52,069 bases of DNA, taken from positions 1 to 52,069 of the forward strand of contig JAJRRW010000122.1 in assembly GCA_024279115.1 (NCBI GenBank). Reading direction: 5' to 3'. Below are positions 46,201 through 52,069 of this stretch, one piece after another; positions within the stretch are counted from its first letter, which is position 1; each line of letters starts with the position of its first letter. A program made the position numbers and the translations under genes. Under the pieces are notes generated by a model. It searched no databases. It was not told the origin of the DNA and worked only from the letters and a program-made list of their open reading frames with translations. This stretch comes from Alphaproteobacteria bacterium (GTDB lineage: Bacteria; Pseudomonadota; Alphaproteobacteria; Rhizobiales; JAKIUO01).

Positions 46201-49200
46201 TGGTGCCAACACGGCAACGGGCGGCGATGCTACAGGCGACATCTTGAGCAATATTGAGAGACTGGCTGGTTCGCTTCACGACGATACACTGACCGGTGAT
46301 GCCAATAACAATGTTCTGTATGGGTATGATGGCGACGATGTGATTGAAGGTGCTGGCGGAAATGACGTTCTTTATGGTGATCACTATGGCAGCAATTATA
46401 ATCTGGGAAATGATACGCTGAGCGGTGGAGATGGCAATGATGTTCTCTACGGCGAGAACGGCAATGACGTTCTGAGTGGTGGAACAGGAAATGATGCCCT
46501 TTACGGCGGCGCTGGCACAGATATTCTTACCGGCGGTGCCGGCGCGGATGTGATTAGCGGCTCAACGGGATTTGATACCGCTGATTATTCCGCCTCCAGT
46601 GCTGGCGTGACGCTTAATCTGGATGGGGGAGCAAGTTCTGGTGGCGATGCTGCGGGCGACACGATCACGTTGGTCGAGCATCTCATTGGCTCCGATTTTG
46701 ACGACACCATACAAGGCACGCTGATTGACACGGATGAGCATTTTGAAGGCGGCGCTGGCGATGACAGTTTTCAAGGACGCGGCGGGGCCGATATTCTGGA
46801 TGGCGGTGCCGGGTTTGATACGGCCAGCTATGTCTTGTCGAGTGCTGCCGTTACGGTCAATCTGGATGGCTCTCTTGGCATTGGCGGCGATGCAGCCGGG
46901 GACAGCTATATCAGCATCGAGCGGCTGATCGGAACCAATTTTGCAGATACGCTGACCGCCAACAATAGCGGCAATACGCTGATTGGCGGGGCCGGAAATG
47001 ATGTGCTGACCGGTGGCACCGGCGATGATACGCTTGAAGGTGGCGATGGCAGTGATGTGCTGATTGGTGGCCTTGGTATTGATATTCTGGATGGCGGCAG
47101 CGGCAGCGACCGGGTCGACTATAGCGCTTCCAGCGCGGGCGTAACTGTCAATATGGTGGCCGGCACCGGACTGGGTGGGCATGCCGAGGGCGATGTGCTG
47201 ACAAGTCTTGAATATGTGACGGGGTCGGGGTTCGATGACCACTTTACAGGTTTTTATTCTGTCGCGGCCGGGGATGGAGATGATATTATCATCGCCGATG
47301 CCGGAGCTGATATTTATGCGGGAGGCAGCGGCGTCGATTTGGTCGATTATTCCGCGTCTGATGCCGCTATTCAGATCAATCTGTCAACGAACCTCAATTC
47401 GGGCGGCTTTGCTCAAAATGATAGCTTGTCCAGTATCGAACATATTATCGGTTCCGATTTCAATGACACTCTGGTCGGCAGCGCCGGCAGCGATATTCTG
47501 GAAGGTGGGTTGGGCAACGATCACTTTGTTGGCTATGACGGGGCCGATGCTTTTGATGGCGGCGATGGCAGTGATACGGTAAGTTATGCCGACACCGCTC
47601 ATATAACTGGCGTCAATGTGAACCTGCTGGCGGGGACGGCGACCGGTGGCTTTGCTCAAGGTGACACCTTCACGAGTATTGAACGGGTTTACGGAACGGC
47701 CCACGATGACAGTTTTATTGCCTCCAATACAGGATCAACAATCTATGGCGGTGCGGGGGTAGACACCTTCACCGGCGGCACGGGAGATGACATCTTCTAT
47801 GGGGAAGATGGCAATGATGTCTTCGTTGCCGGAGATGGCGACGATTATATTGATGGCGGTCTCAATAATGATACGCTCGATGGCGGCGCTGGAGACGACA
47901 CGCTGATCGGCAATGATGGTGACGATAGCTTTATTGGCGGGCTGGGAGCTGATGACCATCAAGGAGGCAGCGGTATTGATGAGATCGATTATTCCGGGTC
48001 AACAGCCGTCAATATCAATATGGCCACCAATATTGGTACGGGTGATTTTGCCCAGGGCGACACCTGGTCAGGTATCGAGAATATTATTGGTACCACTGGT
48101 GCTGATGTGATCATTGGCAATGAGTTGGCCAATAATCTGCAAGGCGGCGCTGGCAATGATCTGATCGAGGGCGGTATCGGTGGCGATACGCTGGATGGTG
48201 GCGCTGATATTGACACGTTGTCTTATGCGGGATCGCTGTCGGGTGTGACCGTCAACCTGTCAACGTCTGGCGTCACCGGCGGTGACGCGGCTGGCGACAT
48301 TATCAGCAATTTCGAAAATCTCACCGGTTCGGACAATAATGATGATCTGACCGGAACCTCTGGTGATAATATCCTGCAAGGTGGCACTGGCAACGATCTC
48401 CTGGAAGGGTTGGCAGGCGCCGATACCATAGATGGCGGGGCTGGTACAGATACGCTGGATTATGACCAGTCAGATAGTGCGGTGACTGTCAATCTGCAAG
48501 CCCAGACGGCCAGTGGCGGGCATGCCGATGGCGATGTCATCAGCAATATTGAACGCGTCCTTGGGTCGGACTTCGATGATACGCTGATCGCCAATGTGGC
48601 AGGCAGCGTGATGGACGGTCGGGCTGGCGATGATACTCTCACGGGCGATGCGGGCAATGATACTCTGCGCGGCAGTGACGGCAATGATATGATTGATGGC
48701 GGCGATGGTGATGATACGCTGCGTGGTGGCCGCGATGATGATACCATTCTGGGGGGCGATGGCGATGATTTCATCGATGGCCAGGATGATACTGATACGC
48801 TCGATGGCGGCGCTGGAGCCGATACCATTGAGGGCGGCGCTGGCAATGATACGATCAGTGGCGGCACGGGCGATGACAGCTTGCTGGGGGAAGCCGATGA
48901 TGACACCATCCATGGCAATGATGGTGTGGATACCATTGATGGCGGCACGGGCAATGACACGCTTTATGGCGATGCTGACAATGATGCTCTGACGGGTGGC
49001 GCGGGTGATGATACGCTGATTGGCGGCACCGGTGCTGACACGCTGGATGGGGGCACAGACAATGATACGGCGGATTACAGTACTTCAGCGACTGCGGTGA
49101 GCGTCGATCTGACGATTGCGGGGGCGCAGGTAAGCACGGGCGATGCCGCCGGGGATGTGCTGACAAATATCGAAAATATTACCGGTAGCAGTGGCAATGA

Positions 49201-52069
49201 TAGTCTCACTGGCGACGGCAATATCAATATTCTCACCGGTGGCGCGGGCAATGACACGATTATTGATGGGGCTGGCGATGATGTGATCAATGCGGGCTCC
49301 GGTGCCGATACGCTGATCGCTGGTGCTGGTGCTGACGCCTATGATGGTGGCTCCAATATTGATGTGCTTGATTTTTCTGGATCCGCTGGCGGCGGCGTTG
49401 AGGTCAATCTGACGACGGGGGACGGCCTTGGCGGTGACGCCGAGGGAGATACTTATCTGGGCATTGAAAATGTCATTGGCACATCGTCCGCAGACCTTTT
49501 GACCGGCGATGGCGTGGCCAATGTGCTGACCGGTGGTGGTGGTGACGATATTCTTGAAGGGGCCGGGGGGGCCGATACTCTTGATGGCGGTGCCGGTAGT
49601 GATACCGCCGCCTATACCAGTGCGGGTTCTGGCGTCAGTGCCAGTCTGGCCACCAATAGTGGTTCGGCGGGCGAAGCCCTTGGCGATAGTTTGTCAAATA
49701 TCGAAAATCTGTCTGGCTCTGGATTTGCTGATACCTTGACGGGGGATGGCAATGACAATGTGCTCACAGGTCTGGCGGGCAATGATACGCTGATTGGTGG
49801 CGGCGGCATCGATACGCTGATTGGCGGTACGGGCGATGATGACCTGTCGGGGGGTGCCGGGGCTGATATTCTTGACGGCGGTATCAATAATGACGTGCTG
49901 GATGGCGGCGCGGATGATGATGCGCTCACCGGCGGTACAGGAGATGACACGCTCGCGGGAGGATCAGGTGCCGACACGCTGGATGGCGGCGCAGGGAGCG
50001 ACACGGCTGCCTACAGCACGTCTGGCGCTGGCGTCACAGTTGATTTGAACAATGTCGGAGCACAGGTGAGCGCTGGCGATGCCTCAGGCGATGTTTTCAC
50101 CAGCATCGAAAATATCAGCGGATCAGCATCCGCCGACACGCTGACCGGGGATGCCAACGCCAATATATTAGCTGGATTGGCTGGCGCAGATGTTCTTAGC
50201 GGCGGCGCTGGCGATGACACGCTTTCTGGCGGCGCGGGGAACGACACACTGGTTGGCGGCGCGGGAGCTGATAATCTGATCGGCGGTAGCGAAATTGATA
50301 CGGCTGACTATAGCGCCTCTGGTTCTGGCGTGATCGTTGATCTCAGCAATGCGGGCGCGCAAAGCGGCGGCGATGCGGCGGGCGATACTCTTGCGGAGAT
50401 CGAGAATGTCACGGGGTCAGCTTCCGCCGATACGCTGAGCGGAGATGGCAATGCCAATATACTGGCAGGTGGTGCGGGCGCTGACATATTGGTTGGCGGC
50501 GCGGGCGCTGACACGCTGCAAGGTGGTACCCAGGATGATGTTCTCACCGGTGGGGCCGGTGGAGATGATCTCCAGGGCGGCGCGGGATCCGATACGGCGA
50601 ACTACAGCTCGTCTGGCGCAGGGGTCAGTGTCAATCTCGCCAACGGCGCGGTATCTGGCGGCGATGCAGTTGGCGATAGTTTCAGCTCGATTGAAAATCT
50701 GACGGGTTCAAATCTGGGCGACACGCTAACAGGAGACGCGAACGCCAATATCCTTAGCGGTCTTGCGGGGGATGATAATCTGCTCGGGGCGGCTGGTGCC
50801 GATAGTCTTGTTGGTGGTGCCGGGGCCGACACGCTTTCTGGCGGCGCGGATGATGACACGCTGGATGGCGGTGCTGGAGCGGACACACTTGTTGGTGGTA
50901 CGGGGGCCGATGCGTTGGATGGGGGCGCCGATATTGACACGGCTGATTATAGCGCCTCTGGGGCTGGTGTGATCGTTGATCTCGGCAATGCGGGCGCGCA
51001 AAGCGGCGGCGATGCTGCTGGTGATACGCTTGCCAATATCGAAAATGTCACGGGGTCAGGATTGGCCGACACGCTGACCGGCGATGGCAATGCCAATATA
51101 CTCACCGGGAATGCTGGCGACGATATACTTGTTGGCGGTGCCGGGGCCGACACGCTGGATGGCGGTGCGGGTAATGATTTTATCGCAGGGGGCACGGGTG
51201 CCGACGTGCTAAGTGGCGGCACCGATACCGATACGCTTAGCTATGCGAGCGACAGCTCTGGCGTGAACGTCAATATTGCCACAGATACGGCAAGCGGCGG
51301 CGATGCTACGTCTGATACCATATCGGGTTTTGAAAATCTGATTGGTGGTGCCGGGGGGGATACCCTGACCGGAACGGCCGGGGGCAATATCATTGATGGT
51401 GGTAGTGGTGATGACCTCATTGAAGGCGGTGCTGGGGGAGATACGCTCACAGGTGGTACCGGCACGGATATGCTTACCTATGCTGGCGACAGCACTGGGG
51501 TGACCATCAATCTTGCGACCAACGCCGCTTCTGGCGGTGATGCGGCTGGCGACACGATTTCGGGTTTTGAGAATGTCACTGGTGGCGCGGGCAACGATCA
51601 GCTCACAGGCGATACGCAAGCCAATGTGCTGGTTGCTGGTGCGGGCAATGATACGCTTTCTGGCGGTGCTGGCGATGATACACTGGAGGGCGGTGCTGGA
51701 GCGGACACACTTGTTGGTGGTACGGGGGCCGATGCGTTGGATGGGGGCGCCGATATTGACACGGCTGATTATTCCGCCTCTGGTTCTGGTGTGATCGTTG
51801 ATCTGAACAATGCGGGCGCGCAAAGCGGCGGCGATGCCGCTGGTGACATCCTCACCAATATCGAAAACCTGACCGGTTCCGCTGCTGGCGACACGCTGAC
51901 CGGTAATGGGGCAGCAAATAGCTTTGATGGCGGTGCTGGCGATGATACGCTTACAGGTGGCGCTGGGGCTGATACGCTGGATGGCGGCGACGACAATGAT
52001 GTGCTGACAGGCGGCGCGGATAATGACACATTGATCGGTGGCGCTGGCAGCGATACGGCGATATTTAGC
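34202..52069 (+). CDS. Giant RTX (hemolysin-type Ca-binding repeat) protein, main body, 3' end outside window
   Basis: One frame, in phase with the N-terminal part, appears open from 34190 to the last base: about 5,960 codons. A GTG at 34202 is the first usable start if translated alone. After the rest of the beta domain (to about 34500) the protein is built of about 63 modules. Each has GGxGxDxLxGGxGAD nonapeptides, then DTADYSxSxAGVTVDL, a GTGxGGDAxGDT loop, then IENVTGSxFDDxLTGD. Glycine/aspartate nonapeptides bind Ca2+ in a beta-roll after export by a type I system. Module spacing is mostly about 237 bp, with larger ones about 291, 345 or 399 bp. Probable role: cell-surface or secreted adhesin or matrix protein. 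The C-terminal secretion signal and exporter genes are not in the window. Confidence 0.88.
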   Translation, partial: MSVSITGLQDGATILGATPVNDAFYLTPSASDPNQFIVDLQYILPTAGTPFDADGFQGSFTLTFEFRIYNSAAQEFSQALGTAEFGVRPVNIEADTEAVNTSTGQPVYVLASNPPGNTVDAGDGDDKVFGAAGVDVIIGGSGIDTISYDMSHEAITVDLETQIVSRGYAEGDTISGFENVEGSDFDDILSGSTGDNVITGGAGADAIDGSGGIDTVAYDTSDAGVSVDLAAGSGTGGDAQGDVIANIENITGSDFDDVLIGDGANNVLDGGSGDDRLEGGAGADQLIGGDGLDTAAYAGSASAVDVNLHLGTATGGDAAGDSLAEIENISGSAYDDILTGDSSDNVLSGNAGDDVLAGLGGADTLVGGAGSDTADYSLSGAAVTIDLLDGTSIGGDAQGDRFVEIENLRGTAFADSLTGDAGDNALDGGGGDDILTGGAGADAITGGLGIDTVDFSDSTDGVTVDLVTGIGIGGDADGDSYSGLENITGSHQDDILRGAAGVSILEGGLGDDIIEGGAGGDHLHGGDGSDTASYAHSSGAVTVDLSTNSGSGADAAGDLYDSIENLLGSDFDDDLRGNAENNNLDGGLGDDRLAGGAGADELRGGGGSDTADYSTSGDGVTVNLALNSGLGGDAEGDRYSDIENVTGSDYIDVITGQDDANLLDGGAGGDTLMGRDGDDVLLGQAGDDTLDGGAGVDQLDGGSENDALDGGAGDDSLAGGTGDDVLIGGAGADVLDGGAGIDRIDYQGSASGVTIDLAAGTGLGGNAAGDTISNIEQVTGSFQDDDLRGDGAGNILAGLQGDDRLEGRAGNDILDGGLGDDVLIGGVDADLLIGGLGSDTADYAGSAAGVTVNLDTAAGTGGDAAGDVLIGIENVTGSAFDDVLTGDAQGNRLAGGAGDDILAGGAGADHLDGGAGSDIVDYSTSSGAVTAYLDGTGGVGGDAAGDIIANVEHLVGSNLGDRLEGDITDDILEGGLGNDELVGRAGDDNLLGGDNDDILRGGTGDDVLDGGSGDELLEGGAGADDLSGGLGRDRADYSASTAGVTVDLGAGTGIGGDASGDVLSGIEDLTGSQLADNLIGDANANLLQGLGGADVLTGGAGDDVLDAGTGDDTLSGGAGADELAGGAGQDTADYSLSAAGVNVDLAAGTGVGGDAYGDTLSSIENVTGSAFDDELLGDRDDNRLIGGTGDDVLEGGLGDDVLEGGLGDDSLEGGAGADVLEGGGGIDSADYGLSANGVIVDLGAGTGIGGDADGDTFIDIENIDGSNFSDTLTGDANVNVLRGAGGDDTLFGAAGDDTLRGGAGDDVLIGGAGADELIGESGTDRADYSASGAGVTVDLVAGTGLGGDAAGDTLAGIEDVQGSNFADVLIGDSDDNMLAGGAGNDVLTGAAGADDLRGGGGTDEADYSTSAAGVSVDLVSGTGAGGDAAGDILTGIENLTGSDHADTLIGDDNDNVLSGGLGADVLAGGLGADTLDGGGGVDTADYSASDSGVTVDLFAGTGVGGHAQDDSFSSIENITGSDFADTITGDAVDNLLIGGSGDDVITGGLGNDDLRGGGGNDDLMGGDGDDLLEGGTGADRLEGEAGDDILLGEAGNDVLVGGAGADELTGGSGTDEADYSASGAGVIVDLAAGSGLGGDAAGDVLLEIENVTGTGFVDILSGDVADNILDSGAGADSLSGGAGADTLLAGADNDALEGGSGADDLDGGAGVDTAIYSGSAAGVIVDLVTGTGAGGDATGDTLVNIENLTGSENADQLLGDAFVNVLTGAGGNDVLIGRGGADELIGGGGSDTASYEGSASAVTVALDGSLGVGGDALGDSYSSIENVIGSSHDDTLTAAATTGNRLDGAAGDDLLVSGIGADTLIGGVDFDTADYSGSGQAVTVSLASGTGTGGTAEGDQLSSIEAVTGSDFGDILDGNNAQNTLIGGAGDDRISGRGGADTLAGGAGTDFVDYSTSLMGVTVNLDTGSGAGGDAQGDSLSGFENIIGSEASDDLTGDAGDNTLLAGGGNDVLDGGAGADNLSGGTGNDTADYSASTAGVTVNLFSGVGSGGDAQGDSLSSIENITGSAFDDSLVGEGIVNTLSSGAGDDLLEGAGGADILDGGAGTDTAVYTASFAGVDVNLASGVGAGGDAQGDVLSNIENIVGSLHDDSLTGDAGANQLEGGVGDDRLTGGLGADILDGGADNDIADYSSSVDAVDVDLLAGTATGGDAAGDTLISIEGVGGSANDDVLSGDANDNVLEGGAGDDQLLGRGGADVLDGGAGNDTALYTGSIDGVSVDLITGLGVGGDAAGDTLASIENLTGSDQDDTLAGNTGANVLAGAAGQDVLLGRGGADTLRGEAGNDRLDGGAGADTLVGGIGTDTADYGSSGAAVIVDLTLATGLGGDAQGDTLSEIENIDGSALDDVLTGDAGDNRLDGGDGADILIGADGADDLIGGAGIDTADYQGDAGGVTIDLSAGTGVGNFADGDTLSQIENVIGSSGDDVLIGDVNANRLDGHDGNDRLVGGIGADVLIGGAGTDEADYSTSGAAVTVNLTTGTGSGGDAAGDTLATIENLTGSANNDTLIGDAGINTLAGGSGDDVLSGLGGADILLGGGGTDAVDYSSSGVAVTVDLSTNTGSGGDAAGDTYTDIEDAIGSGNNDTLTGNAGVNSLQGGAGADILFGGAEDDSLQGGSGADRLAGEAGADDLDGGSGIDTLDYSTSDAAVSVNLGSGATSGGHAAGDTLTSIENIDGSDFDDTLAGDILANQLDGGLGNDTLIGGAGADVLIGGVGDDLLEGGLGSDDLQGGAGIDTADYSNSVASISIDLDAGTGTGGEADGDTLSSIENISASGQDDILIGDANDNVLEGNGGNDRLSGLAGADTLDGGAGTDTADYSASGTAVNINLLADTASGGDAAGDTLISIEDLDGSDHDDILEGDSGTNRLDGGAGDDRLIGGQGADVLIGGAGTDIADYSSASGAVTIDLGAGTGSGSQAQGDTLSGIENVEGSGQNDSLTGDGNNNLLIGGAGNDSLFGVAGDDILQGGDGSDSLAGGAGADDLQGGAGSDTADYSASGSAVDVSLVSNTGSGGDAAGDTLSDIENLTGSALDDSLTGNIGDNVLIGNAGDDLLIGGAGADDLVGGGDTDTADYSGSAAGVMVDLALGTGAGGDAQGDTLATIENVIGSASADTLTGDMMSNVLTGNDGDDILSGAAGLDTLLGGAGDDTLIGGTGADVLTGGAGTDTADYGAASAGVTVDLGSYAGTAGEAAGDSLTEIENLRGSSHGDDLSGDGNINLLEGQAGDDVLDGGAGDDVLMGGADDDILTGGAGADDLQGGAGDDTASYALAAAAVVVSLASNTGTGSDAAGDTLTDIENLQGSAFDDTLTGDGGANTLAGLAGDDLLTGGAGVDELQGGAGDDTLVGGAGADILSGGADTDTADYSASGGAVVVDLAAGSGTGGHAQGDTLDTIENVIGSAFGDTLEGDVGGNALDGGAGDDVLLGRGGADVLDGGAGSDTASYEGSAAAVNIDLGTSTYSGGDAIGDTLSNIENITGSGNDDTIIGDGVANILSGGAGADALTGGAGDDDLRGDAGDDTLIGGAGADVLDGGLNWDIADYSGVTTAVTVALDGSAAAGGGAAGDTLFNIEQIIATDFDDTLTGNSDNSAERFDGGAGDDLFEGRGGADQFFGGAGIDTVTYSLALGSVTVALDGSVGVNSDAAGDTFDSIEHLIGSSFNDVLTAGALGNQLEGRSGDDLLTGGIGVDLLYGGDNDDVLAGLAGADELYGGAGIDRADYSASDVAVTVNLATNVNLGGHAAGDTLDSIEDVTGSAFDDTLTGDDEGNELSGGAGDDILVGGIGADTLTGGAGIDLADYSGSTAGITVDLVAGTGAGGHAQGDVLATIENVIGSNSADSITGDASANVLTGGGSNDTLIGNEGDDTISGGTGNDSIAGNEGDDMLDGGDHNDSLSGGIGDDTISGGSGNDVLVGGAGGDTLDGGDGSDIAYYTGSAAAVQIDLGANTATGGDATGDILSNIERLAGSLHDDTLTGDANNNVLYGYDGDDVIEGAGGNDVLYGDHYGSNYNLGNDTLSGGDGNDVLYGENGNDVLSGGTGNDALYGGAGTDILTGGAGADVISGSTGFDTADYSASSAGVTLNLDGGASSGGDAAGDTITLVEHLIGSDFDDTIQGTLIDTDEHFEGGAGDDSFQGRGGADILDGGAGFDTASYVLSSAAVTVNLDGSLGIGGDAAGDSYISIERLIGTNFADTLTANNSGNTLIGGAGNDVLTGGTGDDTLEGGDGSDVLIGGLGIDILDGGSGSDRVDYSASSAGVTVNMVAGTGLGGHAEGDVLTSLEYVTGSGFDDHFTGFYSVAAGDGDDIIIADAGADIYAGGSGVDLVDYSASDAAIQINLSTNLNSGGFAQNDSLSSIEHIIGSDFNDTLVGSAGSDILEGGLGNDHFVGYDGADAFDGGDGSDTVSYADTAHITGVNVNLLAGTATGGFAQGDTFTSIERVYGTAHDDSFIASNTGSTIYGGAGVDTFTGGTGDDIFYGEDGNDVFVAGDGDDYIDGGLNNDTLDGGAGDDTLIGNDGDDSFIGGLGADDHQGGSGIDEIDYSGSTAVNINMATNIGTGDFAQGDTWSGIENIIGTTGADVIIGNELANNLQGGAGNDLIEGGIGGDTLDGGADIDTLSYAGSLSGVTVNLSTSGVTGGDAAGDIISNFENLTGSDNNDDLTGTSGDNILQGGTGNDLLEGLAGADTIDGGAGTDTLDYDQSDSAVTVNLQAQTASGGHADGDVISNIERVLGSDFDDTLIANVAGSVMDGRAGDDTLTGDAGNDTLRGSDGNDMIDGGDGDDTLRGGRDDDTILGGDGDDFIDGQDDTDTLDGGAGADTIEGGAGNDTISGGTGDDSLLGEADDDTIHGNDGVDTIDGGTGNDTLYGDADNDALTGGAGDDTLIGGTGADTLDGGTDNDTADYSTSATAVSVDLTIAGAQVSTGDAAGDVLTNIENITGSSGNDSLTGDGNINILTGGAGNDTIIDGAGDDVINAGSGADTLIAGAGADAYDGGSNIDVLDFSGSAGGGVEVNLTTGDGLGGDAEGDTYLGIENVIGTSSADLLTGDGVANVLTGGGGDDILEGAGGADTLDGGAGSDTAAYTSAGSGVSASLATNSGSAGEALGDSLSNIENLSGSGFADTLTGDGNDNVLTGLAGNDTLIGGGGIDTLIGGTGDDDLSGGAGADILDGGINNDVLDGGADDDALTGGTGDDTLAGGSGADTLDGGAGSDTAAYSTSGAGVTVDLNNVGAQVSAGDASGDVFTSIENISGSASADTLTGDANANILAGLAGADVLSGGAGDDTLSGGAGNDTLVGGAGADNLIGGSEIDTADYSASGSGVIVDLSNAGAQSGGDAAGDTLAEIENVTGSASADTLSGDGNANILAGGAGADILVGGAGADTLQGGTQDDVLTGGAGGDDLQGGAGSDTANYSSSGAGVSVNLANGAVSGGDAVGDSFSSIENLTGSNLGDTLTGDANANILSGLAGDDNLLGAAGADSLVGGAGADTLSGGADDDTLDGGAGADTLVGGTGADALDGGADIDTADYSASGAGVIVDLGNAGAQSGGDAAGDTLANIENVTGSGLADTLTGDGNANILTGNAGDDILVGGAGADTLDGGAGNDFIAGGTGADVLSGGTDTDTLSYASDSSGVNVNIATDTASGGDATSDTISGFENLIGGAGGDTLTGTAGGNIIDGGSGDDLIEGGAGGDTLTGGTGTDMLTYAGDSTGVTINLATNAASGGDAAGDTISGFENVTGGAGNDQLTGDTQANVLVAGAGNDTLSGGAGDDTLEGGAGADTLVGGTGADALDGGADIDTADYSASGSGVIVDLNNAGAQSGGDAAGDILTNIENLTGSAAGDTLTGNGAANSFDGGAGDDTLTGGAGADTLDGGDDNDVLTGGADNDTLIGGAGSDTAIFS
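50867..50950 (+). repeat. 84-bp identical direct repeat, copy 1 (within RTX gene)
   Basis: This 84-bp stretch is identical to 51689-51772, an offset of 822 bp (274 codons, in frame). Most other modules have diverged at synonymous sites, so this pair looks like a recent duplication or gene conversion. Confidence 0.85.
51689..51772 (+). repeat. 84-bp identical direct repeat, copy 2 (within RTX gene)
   Basis: Second copy of the 84-bp repeat. It spans two nonapeptide turns and the DTADY anchor; the sequences diverge right after GATTAT (AGC versus TCC for Ser). Confidence 0.85.

Noticed and set aside
34190..52069. Dozens of 60-200 codon frames on both strands inside the RTX region
   Set aside because: They are out-of-phase readings of the repetitive RTX gene; they share the same periodicity and have no family resemblance of their own.
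34190..52069. Regular spacing suggesting a CRISPR array
   Set aside because: The period is coding (multiples of three, GGxGxD nonapeptides) and units are hundreds of bases with no short conserved repeat plus unique spacers.

Overview
The window reads as an alphaproteobacterial chromosome segment of moderate to high GC. Support comes from the hisC-tyrC pair, a BTLCP-family (bacterial transglutaminase-like cysteine protease) remnant, a class II (B12-dependent) ribonucleotide reductase, zapA followed by a 6S RNA, the PpsR-type regulator and a giant RTX protein. Genus or family cannot be fixed from the sequence alone.

Layout. (1) 1-5.7 kb, + strand: the 3' part of an SNF2/HepA-type helicase gene, a short 8-bp tandem repeat, a cis-prenyltransferase (UppS) paralogue that has lost its catalytic aspartate, and an O-antigen ligase/polymerase-family membrane protein. 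(2) 5.8-14.0 kb, - strand: an N-terminally truncated BTLCP relative with a histone-H1-like basic tail; a probable operon of small exported protein, TetR regulator, LOG-family protein and beta-CASP metallo-beta-lactamase; a SLC13/DASS transporter; glutamate dehydrogenase; and a small membrane protein. (3) 14.2-19.2 kb, + strand: a three-gene efflux operon matching the E. coli yhiI-rbbA-yhhJ arrangement. Two near-identical 20-bp palindromes, one upstream of the TetR operon and one beside the efflux operon, suggest one local regulon. (4) 19.3-23 kb: a frameshifted recQ, a ppsR with an in-frame amber codon, a nested inverted-repeat element and an ArsC/Spx-like protein. (5) 23-33 kb: a chemoreceptor, gap, zapA, 6S RNA, a 354-bp element with perfect 51-bp inverted ends, a frameshifted nrdJ, an unknown small protein, tyrC and hisC. 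(6) 33.2 kb to the end: a giant RTX (hemolysin-type calcium-binding) gene of about 18.8 kb in the window, running off the right edge.

The most notable observations are: the giant RTX gene, with about 63 modules on a regular length lattice and one in-frame TGA inside its N-terminal region; the UppS-like protein with the catalytic Asp replaced by Ala; the putative TetR regulon; and an unusual number of disrupted conserved genes (recQ, ppsR, nrdJ, the RTX gene and the BTLCP remnant). The disruptions could be real decay or sequence error. The two 1-nt losses are not in long homopolymers, and two other lesions are substitutions.
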